Origin: Spirosoma sp. | GTDB lineage: Bacteria > Bacteroidota > Bacteroidia > Cytophagales > Spirosomataceae | Assembly: GCA_028288385.1 (NCBI GenBank) | Contig: JAQBNX010000869.1 | Location: 1-5,452 of the forward strand | Direction: 5' to 3' | Length of the DNA: 5,452 nucleotides | Part shown: piece by piece, positions 1 through 5,385 of the stretch | Position numbering within the stretch: position 1 is the first letter of the stretch | Layout of the letters: each line of letters starts with the position of its first letter | The notes under the pieces: model-generated | The model's input: the letters and a program-made list of their open reading frames with translations, nothing else | Told to the model about the DNA's origin: nothing | Database searches by the model: none | Translations under genes and position numbers: made by a program

Positions 1-386
1 TAGAAGCGCTGCAACGCCGGCCCCGGAAAAAACGTCCTCAGGACCCGCCCACCACCGGGACGGTCCTGGAACATGACGGACTGGAACTGGACACCAGAAC
101 CCGGACCGTCCGTGTTGACGGGCGGGAAGTGGACCTCACCCGATCCGAATTCGATGTCCTGTCCTGCCTGCTGCGCAGCGGCAGGGTCGTCCGCGGCCGC
201 ACCGAACTCGCTCTTCTCCTCCGGGGCGGGAAAGCCGGTTCAGCCGGCTGGGTCAGTGCCGCGGACGAGAAAACCATTGAGGTGCACATCTGCAACGTGC
301 GCCGCAAACTCGGTGAACGGGTCCGCGGCGCCAGGTGGTTCGAAACCGTCCGCGGCGTCGGATACCGCCTCACCGCAGCTGCATGA
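1..386 (+). CDS. OmpR/PhoB-family response regulator, 3' part only
   Basis: The reading frame is open from the left edge (first full codon at 3) to TGA at 384-386, giving 127 visible residues; the receiver domain lies outside the window. The first residues (EALQRRPRKK) look like the end of a receiver's last helix running into a basic linker. Residues about 28-125 form an OmpR/PhoB winged-helix DNA-binding domain: the strand RTRTVRVDG, then LTRSEFDVLSCLL, the recognition-helix region ADEKTIEVHICNVRRKLG (87-104), and the wing RWFETVRGVGYRLT. Its role is DNA binding and transcription control after phosphorylation by a histidine kinase. The domain matches that of the minus-strand regulator at 3635-4480 at 45 of 80 aligned positions without gaps, so the two are paralogues, but the linker here is much shorter. 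The partner kinase is unknown; the kinase at 1899-3578 is a candidate. An open frame on the opposite strand here is a shadow. Confidence 0.93.
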   Translation, partial: EALQRRPRKKRPQDPPTTGTVLEHDGLELDTRTRTVRVDGREVDLTRSEFDVLSCLLRSGRVVRGRTELALLLRGGKAGSAGWVSAADEKTIEVHICNVRRKLGERVRGARWFETVRGVGYRLTAAA

Positions 387-440
387 GGTTCAGCCGCTGC
401 GGCACCAACCCCCGCCCGGCCAACATCTCCATCACCGCCC

Positions 441-450
441 GAGGGAAGGA
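441..450 (+). promoter_or_regulatory. Strong Shine-Dalgarno-like purine run without a canonical start in the GH8 frame
   Basis: GAGGGAAGGA is the best ribosome-binding-site match between the response regulator and the GH8 gene. In the GH8 frame the codons that follow at suitable spacing are ATC (454, 457) and ACG (460), not ATG, GTG or TTG. The nearest ATG (470) is in another frame. It may be a relic of the true GH8 start, a site for a rare non-canonical start, or chance. Confidence 0.3.
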
Positions 451-570
451 CACATCATCACGGACCGGTATGTACGGGTCCTGCCCGACACCGTTGCACC
501 GGAATCACCCCACCGGATCCGGGGTCAGGACGGTATCGCTCCTGCACCCGGTACCGGTTCCCTGGCACCA

Positions 571-1728
571 GTGCCGGCAGGGTCCCGGCGGCGAAGGGTC
601 CGCCGTCGGGTCCGCGTTCCGGCGTGGCTTTTGAGCGTGGCAGTCATCCTGTCCGCCCCCGGGGCCGGCGCCACCCCTGCCCAGTTCGGACACGGTGTCG
701 CCCCGGTACCGGCCCCGGTCCCGGGCCGGACCCCCGACGAGGCCCTGCACGACGCCGCGTCGGCGTTCGTGCTGAACTGGGTGGACGGGGAGGGGCGGGT
801 CGTGCGGCGGGACCAGGGCAACGACACTGTCAGCGAAGGACAGGCCTACGGCATGCTCGTCGCGGTGGCCGTCGGGGACGAGCCACGCTTCCAAAAGATC
901 TGGACCTGGACACGGGAGCACCTGCAACGGGCTGACGGTCTCCTGGCCTGGCACTGGGCCAACGGAGCCGTCGTGGACCCCACCCCCGCCAGCGACGCCG
1001 ACCTGGACGCCGCCCGGGCCCTGGTACGGGCAGGCGCCCTCTTCGAACGCCCCGACCTGACAGCGGACGGAAACCAGCTCGCCGGCAGGATCATGGACCA
1101 ACTCACCCTCACGACGCTGCACGGACGGATCCTGCTGCCCGGCCCCTGGGCCAACCAGGAAGCCGGGATCTCCTATAATCCCTCTTACCCCTCCCCCGCA
1201 GCCTTCGCCATCCTCGGACGGAGCACCGGAGACCCGCGCTGGCAGGAACTGGCCACCGGCACCACAGCCGTCACGGCAGCCCTCCTGACAGCCGGAACCC
1301 TGCCCCCGGACTGGGCACTGATCAGGACCGACGGATCGGTCCAACCCGTGCGCGCACCTGGCGGCCGCGGGCCGGGAAAATACAGCTACGACGCGGCCAG
1401 GGTACCGGTACGGCTGGCCGAATCCTGCTCCCCCGCAGACCTCACCGCCGCAGCGAACACCGCCCCCGCTCTCAGGATAAGTGGAATGGCTGCCCCCCTG
1501 GACCTGCCGGGCGCCACGGCAGCCGGCGTGGCGCACCCCATCTTCCGCGTCGCCATGGCCGCCGCCCTCGCAGCGGCAGGACATCACGCGGAAGCACGAT
1601 CAGACCTTGAGTGGGCTGAAACGCTCAACAACGCGCACCCCACCTACTACGGAACCGCCTGGATCGCCCTCGGACGGATCTACCTCGACTCCCCAGTCCT
1701 CGGAGGATGCCCCGCCCTGCCACACTGA
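571..1728 (+). CDS. Secreted glycoside hydrolase family 8 (endoglucanase/BcsZ-like)
   Basis: With GTG at 571 the product is 385 residues, within the usual GH8 range. Residues 1-34 form a signal peptide: an arginine-rich n-region (SRRRRVRRRVRV), a hydrophobic core (AWLLSVAVIL), and AGA|TP cleavage after residue 34. A Pro/Ala-rich stretch follows. GH8 landmarks appear in order. SEGQAYGML has Glu89 as the likely general acid. ASDADLDAARALVRAGALF (140-158) is the family signature region with the conserved Asp pair 142/144, but it has Ala and Phe where the usual pattern has Ile/Met and a final Trp. NPSYPSPAAF lies at 203-212. YSYDAARVPVRLA has Asp274 at the position of the proposed general base of the endoglucanase subfamily. 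Family members hydrolyse beta-1,4-glucans such as cellulose; some act on lichenan, xylan or chitosan, and the substrate here cannot be told. The start is uncertain: the frame is open from before 73, no good ribosome site precedes 571, and GTG 313, TTG 631 or a non-canonical codon near 454-460 are alternatives. The gene lies downstream of one response regulator and upstream of a kinase. Confidence 0.88.
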   Translation: MPAGSRRRRVRRRVRVPAWLLSVAVILSAPGAGATPAQFGHGVAPVPAPVPGRTPDEALHDAASAFVLNWVDGEGRVVRRDQGNDTVSEGQAYGMLVAVAVGDEPRFQKIWTWTREHLQRADGLLAWHWANGAVVDPTPASDADLDAARALVRAGALFERPDLTADGNQLAGRIMDQLTLTTLHGRILLPGPWANQEAGISYNPSYPSPAAFAILGRSTGDPRWQELATGTTAVTAALLTAGTLPPDWALIRTDGSVQPVRAPGGRGPGKYSYDAARVPVRLAESCSPADLTAAANTAPALRISGMAAPLDLPGATAAGVAHPIFRVAMAAALAAAGHHAEARSDLEWAETLNNAHPTYYGTAWIALGRIYLDSPVLGGCPALPH

Positions 1729-1793
1729 ATCCACGCCCCTTCACCCTGCCTGCCGGTATCCGTCCCCCTGATGACCGCTTCACCGCACAGGAA

Positions 1794-1824
1794 TCAGCCA
1801 GCGCCGGTGGCGCTGGTAGCCTGA
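1794..1824 (+). terminator. Strong hairpin between GH8 and kinase genes
   Basis: CCAGCGCC (1798-1805), loop GGT, GGCGCTGG (1809-1816) is a perfect 8-bp stem. It is extended by TCAG (1794-1797) pairing with CTGA (1821-1824) across a 4-nt bulge. It starts 66 nt after the GH8 stop and lies 75 nt before the chosen kinase start. No T-run follows, which is common for actinobacterial terminators. It could instead be a leader element of the kinase mRNA. TAGCCT at 1817-1822 fits a loose actinobacterial -10 (TAnnnT), but no -35 supports it. Confidence 0.45.
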
Positions 1825-1898
1825 AGCACGGATCAATGGGCAGCGGTTATTCCGCGAAGACATGGGAGAACCGTGGTGCAACAACCGGTGGCGGAACC

Positions 1899-3578
1899 GT
1901 GAGCTCCATCGCCGTCGTTGCCGACCCTGACCGGGAAAGGCTCGCCAGAACCACCGCCACCTTGCAACGCGCGGGATTCCGGGTCGATGCCACCCCGGAC
2001 GAGGACGGGCTCCGGCAACTGCTCACCGGCGCGCACCCCACCGTGCTGATCGTGCACACCGCGCTGATCCCGGCCATGCCGGCACGACCGGTCGGCGCCA
2101 TCGACGAATCGGGGCACGCACCGGCAGCAGCACCCTCGGGCATCGAACCATGGACCCCCGTCCTGCTGCTCACCGAGATCAACTACACCGCTGCCGCTGA
2201 CGTCCTTGAACGCTTCAGCGTCTCTGACTACATCCGTGCCTCCGCTCCCTCCGATGAACTGCTCCACCGTGTGGAGACCCTGATCGACCGCGGGCAGAAG
2301 CGCGCAGAAATCAGGGACAGCTCGGAACGTCTCCGGGAACGGCTCCGCAACGTCTCCGCAGCCATCCGCTCCACCAATGACGCACGCACCATGGCCGGTC
2401 AGCTCGTGCAGGGCTTCGGGCAATCATTCCGGGCGGACCACGTCTGGTTCACCACCTTCGAGGACGAACGGGTACCGCTGATCACGGCGCAGTGGAATCG
2501 GGACGGCCTTACCGCTCTGCCGCGGCCGGGAAACCATGAGGCGGCGGCCCGGCGTGCGGCCGACAGGCTATGGAGCCGGGGCGGCGTGCTGACCATCGAC
2601 GATCACCGCGATTACCAGCCGCTGCTGGACGAACACGAACTTCTGGGCTGGATGGAACACCTCGGCGCCCGCGCGTCCGCCGTCGTTCCCGTCGGGGAAG
2701 GCCCCACCGCCTTCGGCATCCTCTGGATCGTGAAGGTTCAGGAGCCCCGGCAATGGTCCACCGCCGAGACCGCGCTGATGCGCCACGTCGCGGGCAACCT
2801 CTCCCACGGCCTCATCCAAGGTCACCTGATCAACGCCCAGCAGCAGGTCCTCAAACGCCTCCACCAGCTCGACCAGGCGAAAACAGACTTCCTGGCCACC
2901 GTCAACCACGAGCTCAGAACCCCCCTTACCTCCATCACCGCGTGCCTGGACATGATTCGTGACGACCACGGCGCGTCCGTCCCGCCCGGCATCAGCCGCC
3001 TGCTGGACATCATTGAACGGAACTCAGACCGCCTGCGCGGCCTCATCGAAGACATGCTGACCGTCTCACGCCACGACAACAACACCGAAACCCGCAAGAC
3101 CCCGGTCAACATCGGGCAACTGCTGCGCATGGTCATAGCGGTCCTGCGCCCCGTGGCGGCAACACGCGAAGTGACCATCACCCTCGATCACGCCGGCGAG
3201 GACCTCATCACCGACGCCAATGAAGCCCAGCTCGAACAGGTCTTCACGAATCTGGTATCCAACGCCATCAAATTCACCCCCCGGGGAGGCCATGTCGAGA
3301 TCACCGCAGGAACCAGTACGGAGGACGGCCAGGAACCCGTCCTGGTGGTAAACGTGGCCGACGACGGGATCGGCATCCCGGAAGAAGACATACCGCAACT
3401 GTTCCTGCGTTTCTTCCGTGCCTCCAACGCCTCCAAGGCCCGGGTACCCGGAACAGGGCTTGGCCTGGCCATCGCGACTGACATCATCACCCGGCACAGC
3501 GGCACCATCACCGTCACCTCAATCCTCGGACACGGCTCCACCTTCACGGTGCGACTGCCGCTTTGCCCAAAACCGTGA
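1899..3578 (+). CDS. Soluble sensor histidine kinase: pseudo-receiver, GAF, HisKA, HATPase_c
   Basis: From GTG 1899 the product is 559 residues with no signal peptide or membrane segment, so it is a cytoplasmic kinase. Residues 1-130 follow the receiver fold (IAVVADPD, VLIVHTALIP, PVLLLTE, DYIRASAPSDELLHRV). However, the phospho-accepting Asp is replaced by His53 (or Thr54, depending on alignment), the active-site Lys is Ala, and only one of the acidic pair remains, so it is a pseudo-receiver. After a charged helix (133-150), residues about 152-305 form a GAF-type sensor domain. HisKA covers about 322-390 with the H-box VNHELRTPLTS, phospho-accepting His337. HATPase_c has an N-box (QVFTNLVSNAIKFTP, 447-461), G1 (DDGIGIP from Asp488), an F-box (LFLRFFRA) and G2 (GTGLGLA, 518-524). 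All catalytic motifs are intact, so it should autophosphorylate. The start was chosen because the first beta strand begins right after GTG 1899; ATG 1836, in frame, would add 21 low-complexity residues. The likely partners are one or both flanking response regulators. Confidence 0.93.
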   Translation: MSSIAVVADPDRERLARTTATLQRAGFRVDATPDEDGLRQLLTGAHPTVLIVHTALIPAMPARPVGAIDESGHAPAAAPSGIEPWTPVLLLTEINYTAAADVLERFSVSDYIRASAPSDELLHRVETLIDRGQKRAEIRDSSERLRERLRNVSAAIRSTNDARTMAGQLVQGFGQSFRADHVWFTTFEDERVPLITAQWNRDGLTALPRPGNHEAAARRAADRLWSRGGVLTIDDHRDYQPLLDEHELLGWMEHLGARASAVVPVGEGPTAFGILWIVKVQEPRQWSTAETALMRHVAGNLSHGLIQGHLINAQQQVLKRLHQLDQAKTDFLATVNHELRTPLTSITACLDMIRDDHGASVPPGISRLLDIIERNSDRLRGLIEDMLTVSRHDNNTETRKTPVNIGQLLRMVIAVLRPVAATREVTITLDHAGEDLITDANEAQLEQVFTNLVSNAIKFTPRGGHVEITAGTSTEDGQEPVLVVNVADDGIGIPEEDIPQLFLRFFRASNASKARVPGTGLGLAIATDIITRHSGTITVTSILGHGSTFTVRLPLCPKP

Positions 3579-3582
3579 CCCT

Positions 3583-3614
3583 CCGCAGCCCTTCGGCCGG
3601 GCAAAACTATGCGG
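3583..3614. terminator. Possible bidirectional terminator hairpin between convergent genes
   Basis: Only 56 bp separate the kinase and response-regulator stop codons. Within them CCGCA+GCCC (3583-3591) pairs with GGGC (3599-3602) and, past a 7-nt bulge, TGCGG (3610-3614). An alternative 7-bp pairing is TTTGCCC (3562-3568) with GGGCAAA (3599-3605). Neither strand has a clean T-tract. Position argues for a shared terminator; the structure itself is modest. Confidence 0.3.
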
Positions 3615-3634
3615 ATCGATCCCGTCCAGAGATC

Positions 3635-4480
3635 CTAGGAAAGAGTGGTGGCCGGGGTCATGCGGTACCCCACGCCCCGCATCGTCTCCACCCACCGCGG
3701 TATCCGGGGGCTGTCCCCCAGCTTGCGGCGAAGGTTGGCAATGTGGACCTCGACGACCTTCTCATCAGCTTCGCTGACGAAGGAACCAGTATCGTATTCC
3801 TCGAAGCGAAGCTTCCGGGCGAGTTCAGCTTTGCTCCTGACAATCCGGCCGCCCTCCATCAACATCTGCAACAGGTCGAATTCCGTGCGCGTCAGCCCCA
3901 CCACCTCCGCCCCCCCAATATCTGCGGTACGGGTGGAGGGATTCAGCCGCAAACCGTTATGCTCCCACACCCGGGCCGATGGAATGCCGGGAAGAGGCTG
4001 TTCCGGCACCATGATTGCACCGGCAGTGACGGGGAGTCCCGCCGCAGGCGCCGACCCCGCTGGGATGAGCAGGGCATCAGCCGCTGCCACGGCCACCGGG
4101 GTGTCATGACCTCTCGGACGGCGCAGCAGTGCCGCGATCCGCGCCCGCAACTCCCGCGGCCGGAAGGGCTTGGTCAGGTAATCATCCGCGCCCGCCTCCA
4201 ACCCCTGGAGGGTATCCAGCTCATCGGTCAGGGCCGTCAACATGATGATGTAGGTGTCACTGAACAGGCGGATACGGCGCGCGACCTCGAAACCGTCGAT
4301 ATCGGGCAAACCAAGATCCAGCGTCACAACATGGGGCTTGAACCGGGCCACCGCGTCCACGCCCTCAACCCCACTGGAGTACTCATGGACGGTGAACCCC
4401 GACGCCGTCAGAACCGACTCCAGGACCTCCCGAATATCCTCATCGTCCTCGATAACGACTGCCACCCGCGAAACATCCAC
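3635..4480 (-). CDS. OmpR/PhoB-family response regulator, complete
   Basis: The product is 281 residues from GTG at 4480 to TAG at 3637-3635. The start is fixed by GGGGGAG five bases upstream and by the receiver fold beginning at once (VSRVAVVIEDDEDIRE); a longer in-frame version from ATG 4609 adds 43 unlikely residues. The receiver domain (1-120) is fully equipped: Glu11/Asp12/Asp13, phospho-acceptor Asp55 (TLDLGLPDIDG), Thr82 (MLTA) and Lys104 (DYLTKPF). Residues about 190-276 are a winged-helix DNA-binding domain (LTRTEFDLLQMLM, SEADEKVVEVHIANLRRKLG, RWVETMRGVGYRMT). Between them is an unusually long Ala/Pro/Gly-rich linker of about 50 residues (122-172). It should act as a phosphorylation-dependent transcription factor. 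It converges on the kinase gene rather than sharing an operon with it, and is a paralogue of the regulator at the left edge. Confidence 0.95.
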   Translation of the reverse strand: MDVSRVAVVIEDDEDIREVLESVLTASGFTVHEYSSGVEGVDAVARFKPHVVTLDLGLPDIDGFEVARRIRLFSDTYIIMLTALTDELDTLQGLEAGADDYLTKPFRPRELRARIAALLRRPRGHDTPVAVAAADALLIPAGSAPAAGLPVTAGAIMVPEQPLPGIPSARVWEHNGLRLNPSTRTADIGGAEVVGLTRTEFDLLQMLMEGGRIVRSKAELARKLRFEEYDTGSFVSEADEKVVEVHIANLRRKLGDSPRIPRWVETMRGVGYRMTPATTLS

Positions 4481-4485
4481 CCGAA

Positions 4486-4492
4486 CTCCCCC
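4486..4492 (-). promoter_or_regulatory. Ribosome binding site of the minus-strand response regulator
   Basis: GGGGGAG on the minus strand, five bases before GTG 4480. It decides this start over ATG 4609 and over GTG 4465. Confidence 0.65.
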
Positions 4493-4513
4493 AAAGCACA
4501 AAGATTGAAGGCA

Positions 4514-4522
4514 ACCATAACA
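4514..4522 (-). promoter_or_regulatory. Probable extended -10 promoter of the minus-strand response regulator
   Basis: The minus strand reads TGTTATGGT, an extended -10 (TGnTATGGT). It would start transcription about 26 nt before GTG 4480, leaving just room for the ribosome site. No good -35 is visible at 17-18 nt, which extended -10 promoters can do without. Confidence 0.4.
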
Positions 4523-4558
4523 GGCGGGCAGGCCGCGACCGGCATGACATCCACCCCC

Positions 4559-4567
4559 TGGTATACC
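4559..4567 (+). promoter_or_regulatory. Possible extended -10 promoter reading right
   Basis: TGGTATACC is an extended -10 (TGnTATACC) on the plus strand; it contains the palindrome GGTATACC. It points toward the structured region at 4646-4823 and is back to back with the response-regulator promoter. No -35 match is evident, so this is tentative. Confidence 0.2.
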
Positions 4568-4645
4568 CGTCAGCCGCTTCCAGACATCATCATCGATTAA
4601 GCGCCGCACCCCGCAGGGCTATCCGGTACCCCAGAGATTCAGGGT

Positions 4646-4670
4646 GCGTTGGGCCCTCGCTCCCAACCGC
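4646..4670 (+). repeat. Short hairpin leading into the long palindrome
   Basis: GCGTTGGG pairs with CCCAACCGC with one bulged C and an 8-nt loop (CCCTCGCT). It abuts and overlaps by two bases the left arm of the long palindrome, so in one RNA the two stems would stack or compete at their base. Confidence 0.4.
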
Positions 4671-4785
4671 GCTGGTCCGTTGCGCTCTCCGCGGCGGTTC
4701 CTTGTCTTTGCGCCGCTGCCGGACGAAGACGCCGCCGTCCTGCAGGAAAGACCGGGAACCACGCGGAGGGCGCAATGACCAGCGC
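4669..4785 (+). repeat. 117-bp long imperfect palindrome (extended hairpin)
   Basis: The left arm 4669-4709 pairs with the right arm 4747-4785. The outer stem (4669-4693 with 4762-4785) has 24 pairs and one bulge, beginning GCGCTGGT and ending ACCAGCGC. After a small internal loop come GGTTCCT/GGGAACC and GTCTTT/AAAGAC. The apical part adds CTGC/GCAG (4716-4719 with 4742-4745) and GGACG/CGTCC (4721-4725 with 4736-4740), closing a 10-nt loop. I count about 46 base pairs. The three wobble positions (4679:4776, 4686:4769, 4702:4754) are G.U in the plus-strand RNA and would be A.C mismatches in a minus-strand RNA. Similarity of the arms stops sharply outside 4669 and 4785. No target-site duplication is evident. 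Confidence 0.85.
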
Positions 4786-4790
4786 TCCTG

Positions 4791-4823
4791 GCCTGTGACG
4801 CCGCCGATCACTGGCTAATTTTC
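4791..4823 (+). terminator. Intrinsic terminator-like hairpin with T-rich tail
   Basis: GCC-T-GTGA (4791-4798) pairs with TCAC-T-GGC (4808-4815) around the loop CGCCGCCGA, with one T.T mismatch. TAATTTTC (4816-4823) follows directly. This is the only hairpin in the window with a convincing T-rich tail. It lies five bases beyond the long palindrome on the strand favoured by that palindrome's G.U pairs. Confidence 0.5.
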
Positions 4824-5141
4824 AGTTCCTGCAGCCATGCGATTGCACCTGATGCCCCGTGCGAAATCCTGCCTCGGGTGCCCGGCCAGTTGATTCGCTG
4901 ATGTCTGCAGCCGACTACTGAGAGTGGGGACTGTCCATTGCTGGAATTGGACCTGATCGGAGTCTCTGACGTTCCCGTCAATCCCAAGCGGGCATACGTG
5001 CTCGGCCGCACGCCGGCGGGCATTCCTCAGCTCGGCGGGTTCGCCGCCACGGTGCAGCGCAGCAGGGAGCGAAGGCAGTTTCCGGGCCCGGCAACCAGTA
5101 GTCGAAGGTTTCTGTAGCCTGGCGCAGCTCTCACCAACGCC

Positions 5142-5147
5142 TATAAC
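5142..5147 (+). promoter_or_regulatory. Possible -10 box
   Basis: TATAAC is the closest -10 match in the right-hand region. It sits about 28 nt before a GTG-initiated 35-codon frame. No matching -35 lies 17-18 nt upstream (CTGGCG). Weak. Confidence 0.2.
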
Positions 5148-5174
5148 GACTGTGGGCGGAACGAAGAGCCAACC

Positions 5175-5282
5175 GTGGGTGATCGCCCGTCGTCCCAAAC
5201 AGTGAGCAAATCACTCATCCCGCGAATCGGCAGTCTGATGGTCAGACTTCTCTCCTCCCCAGAATCTGCGATGAGTCAATGA
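5175..5282 (+). CDS. Possible small protein, 35 residues, unrecognised
   Basis: GTG at 5175 opens a 35-codon frame ending with TGA at 5280-5282. GAAGAG, six bases upstream, could be a ribosome site, and TATAAC (5142-5147) a promoter. The product is basic with a short amphipathic or hydrophobic run (SLIPRIGSLMVRLL). The inverted repeat at 5232-5248 falls inside it, which argues for a non-coding role instead. No family is recognised; chance is quite possible. Confidence 0.15.
   Translation: MGDRPSSQTVSKSLIPRIGSLMVRLLSSPESAMSQ
5201..5215. repeat. Inverted repeat AGTGA-N5-TCACT
   Basis: Two exact 5-bp arms around GCAAA, 16 bp before the longer inverted repeat at 5232. Short enough to be chance alone; reported because of the cluster it belongs to. 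Confidence 0.3.
5232..5248. repeat. Perfect inverted repeat AGTCTGA-TGG-TCAGACT (operator-like)
   Basis: Exact 7-bp arms with a 3-bp spacer, 17 bp in all. This is the size and symmetry of a dimeric repressor operator (TetR or GntR type), and it could also fold as a small hairpin. No regulator of those families is in the window. Confidence 0.55.
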
Positions 5283-5297
5283 GGGTGGGTGCATATC

Positions 5298-5361
5298 GGC
5301 CTTCCCCTGATGTCCACCGGAACCGGATGGAAGGCCTGCATGGAACAGGGACGGCCTCCAT
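5298..5361. repeat. Three-arm inverted repeat with two competing stems
   Basis: GGCCTTCC (5298-5305) pairs perfectly with GGAAGGCC (5329-5336). The same middle arm, read as ATGGAAGGCC (5327-5336), also pairs with GGCCTCCAT (5353-5361) with a single bulged A. The two stems are mutually exclusive, as in attenuators and some riboswitches. No known riboswitch consensus is seen. Confidence 0.5.
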
Positions 5362-5365
5362 CAGA

Positions 5366-5378
5366 AATGGCTGCCATT
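5366..5378. repeat. Palindrome AATGGC-T-GCCATT
   Basis: Exact 6-bp arms around one base. The loop is too small for an RNA hairpin, so if functional it would be a DNA-level protein site. Confidence 0.35.
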
Positions 5379-5385
5379 GGGGGAT

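Larger units (their letters stand above)
4646..4823 (+). ncRNA. Candidate structured non-coding RNA (novel, not matched to a known family)
   Basis: This stretch combines a lead hairpin, the long palindrome at 4669-4785 with its plus-strand G.U bias, and a terminator-like stem with a T-rich tail ending near 4823. No reading frame in it looks protein-coding. The 5' end is a guess: it could begin near 4574 if the extended -10 at 4559-4567 is real, or further up. It does not resemble tRNA, tmRNA, RNase P RNA, SRP RNA or a riboswitch I know. No reverse transcriptase gene is in the window, so a retron cannot be argued. A non-transcribed palindromic element is the main alternative. Confidence 0.35.

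Noticed and set aside
73..570. GH8 reading frame extended upstream to ATG 73 (551 residues)
   Set aside because: It would overlap the response-regulator gene by over 300 bp, and the extra sequence has no domain and buries a clear signal peptide internally. The frame is open there because of GC-rich codon structure.
564..575. GGCAC-CA-GTGCC palindrome containing the chosen GH8 start codon
   Set aside because: Too short and with too small a loop to act as a hairpin; no second copy supports an operator.
548..712. Two copies of the 10-bp palindrome CCGGTACCGG (548-557 and 703-712)
   Set aside because: Made of common GC-rich codon combinations; similar strings occur by chance elsewhere in the window (for example near 1402).
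505..1587. 360-codon minus-strand frame opposite GH8
   Set aside because: Gly/Cys-rich composition without domains; it is the antisense shadow of the GH8 gene, which carries clear family motifs.
1707..1898. Kinase start at ATG 1707
   Set aside because: GGAGG lies directly against the ATG with no spacing, it overlaps the GH8 end, and the added 64 residues are low complexity. The receiver-like fold begins right after GTG 1899.
3563..4600. 345-codon plus-strand frame opposite the response regulator
   Set aside because: No domain and skewed composition; it is the shadow of a fully motif-supported response regulator.
4481..4609. N-terminal extension of the minus-strand regulator to ATG 4609
   Set aside because: The receiver fold starts at GTG 4480, which has its own well-spaced ribosome site; the extension has no domain and spans the likely promoter.
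4590..4811. 73-codon minus-strand frame across the long palindrome
   Set aside because: Most of it is the palindrome read as codons; Arg/Gly-rich with no recognisable motif and no ribosome site.
4815..5198. 127-codon minus-strand frame in the right region
   Set aside because: No domain, no supported start, and mixed codon-end usage unlike the real genes here; it overlaps another equally unsupported frame.
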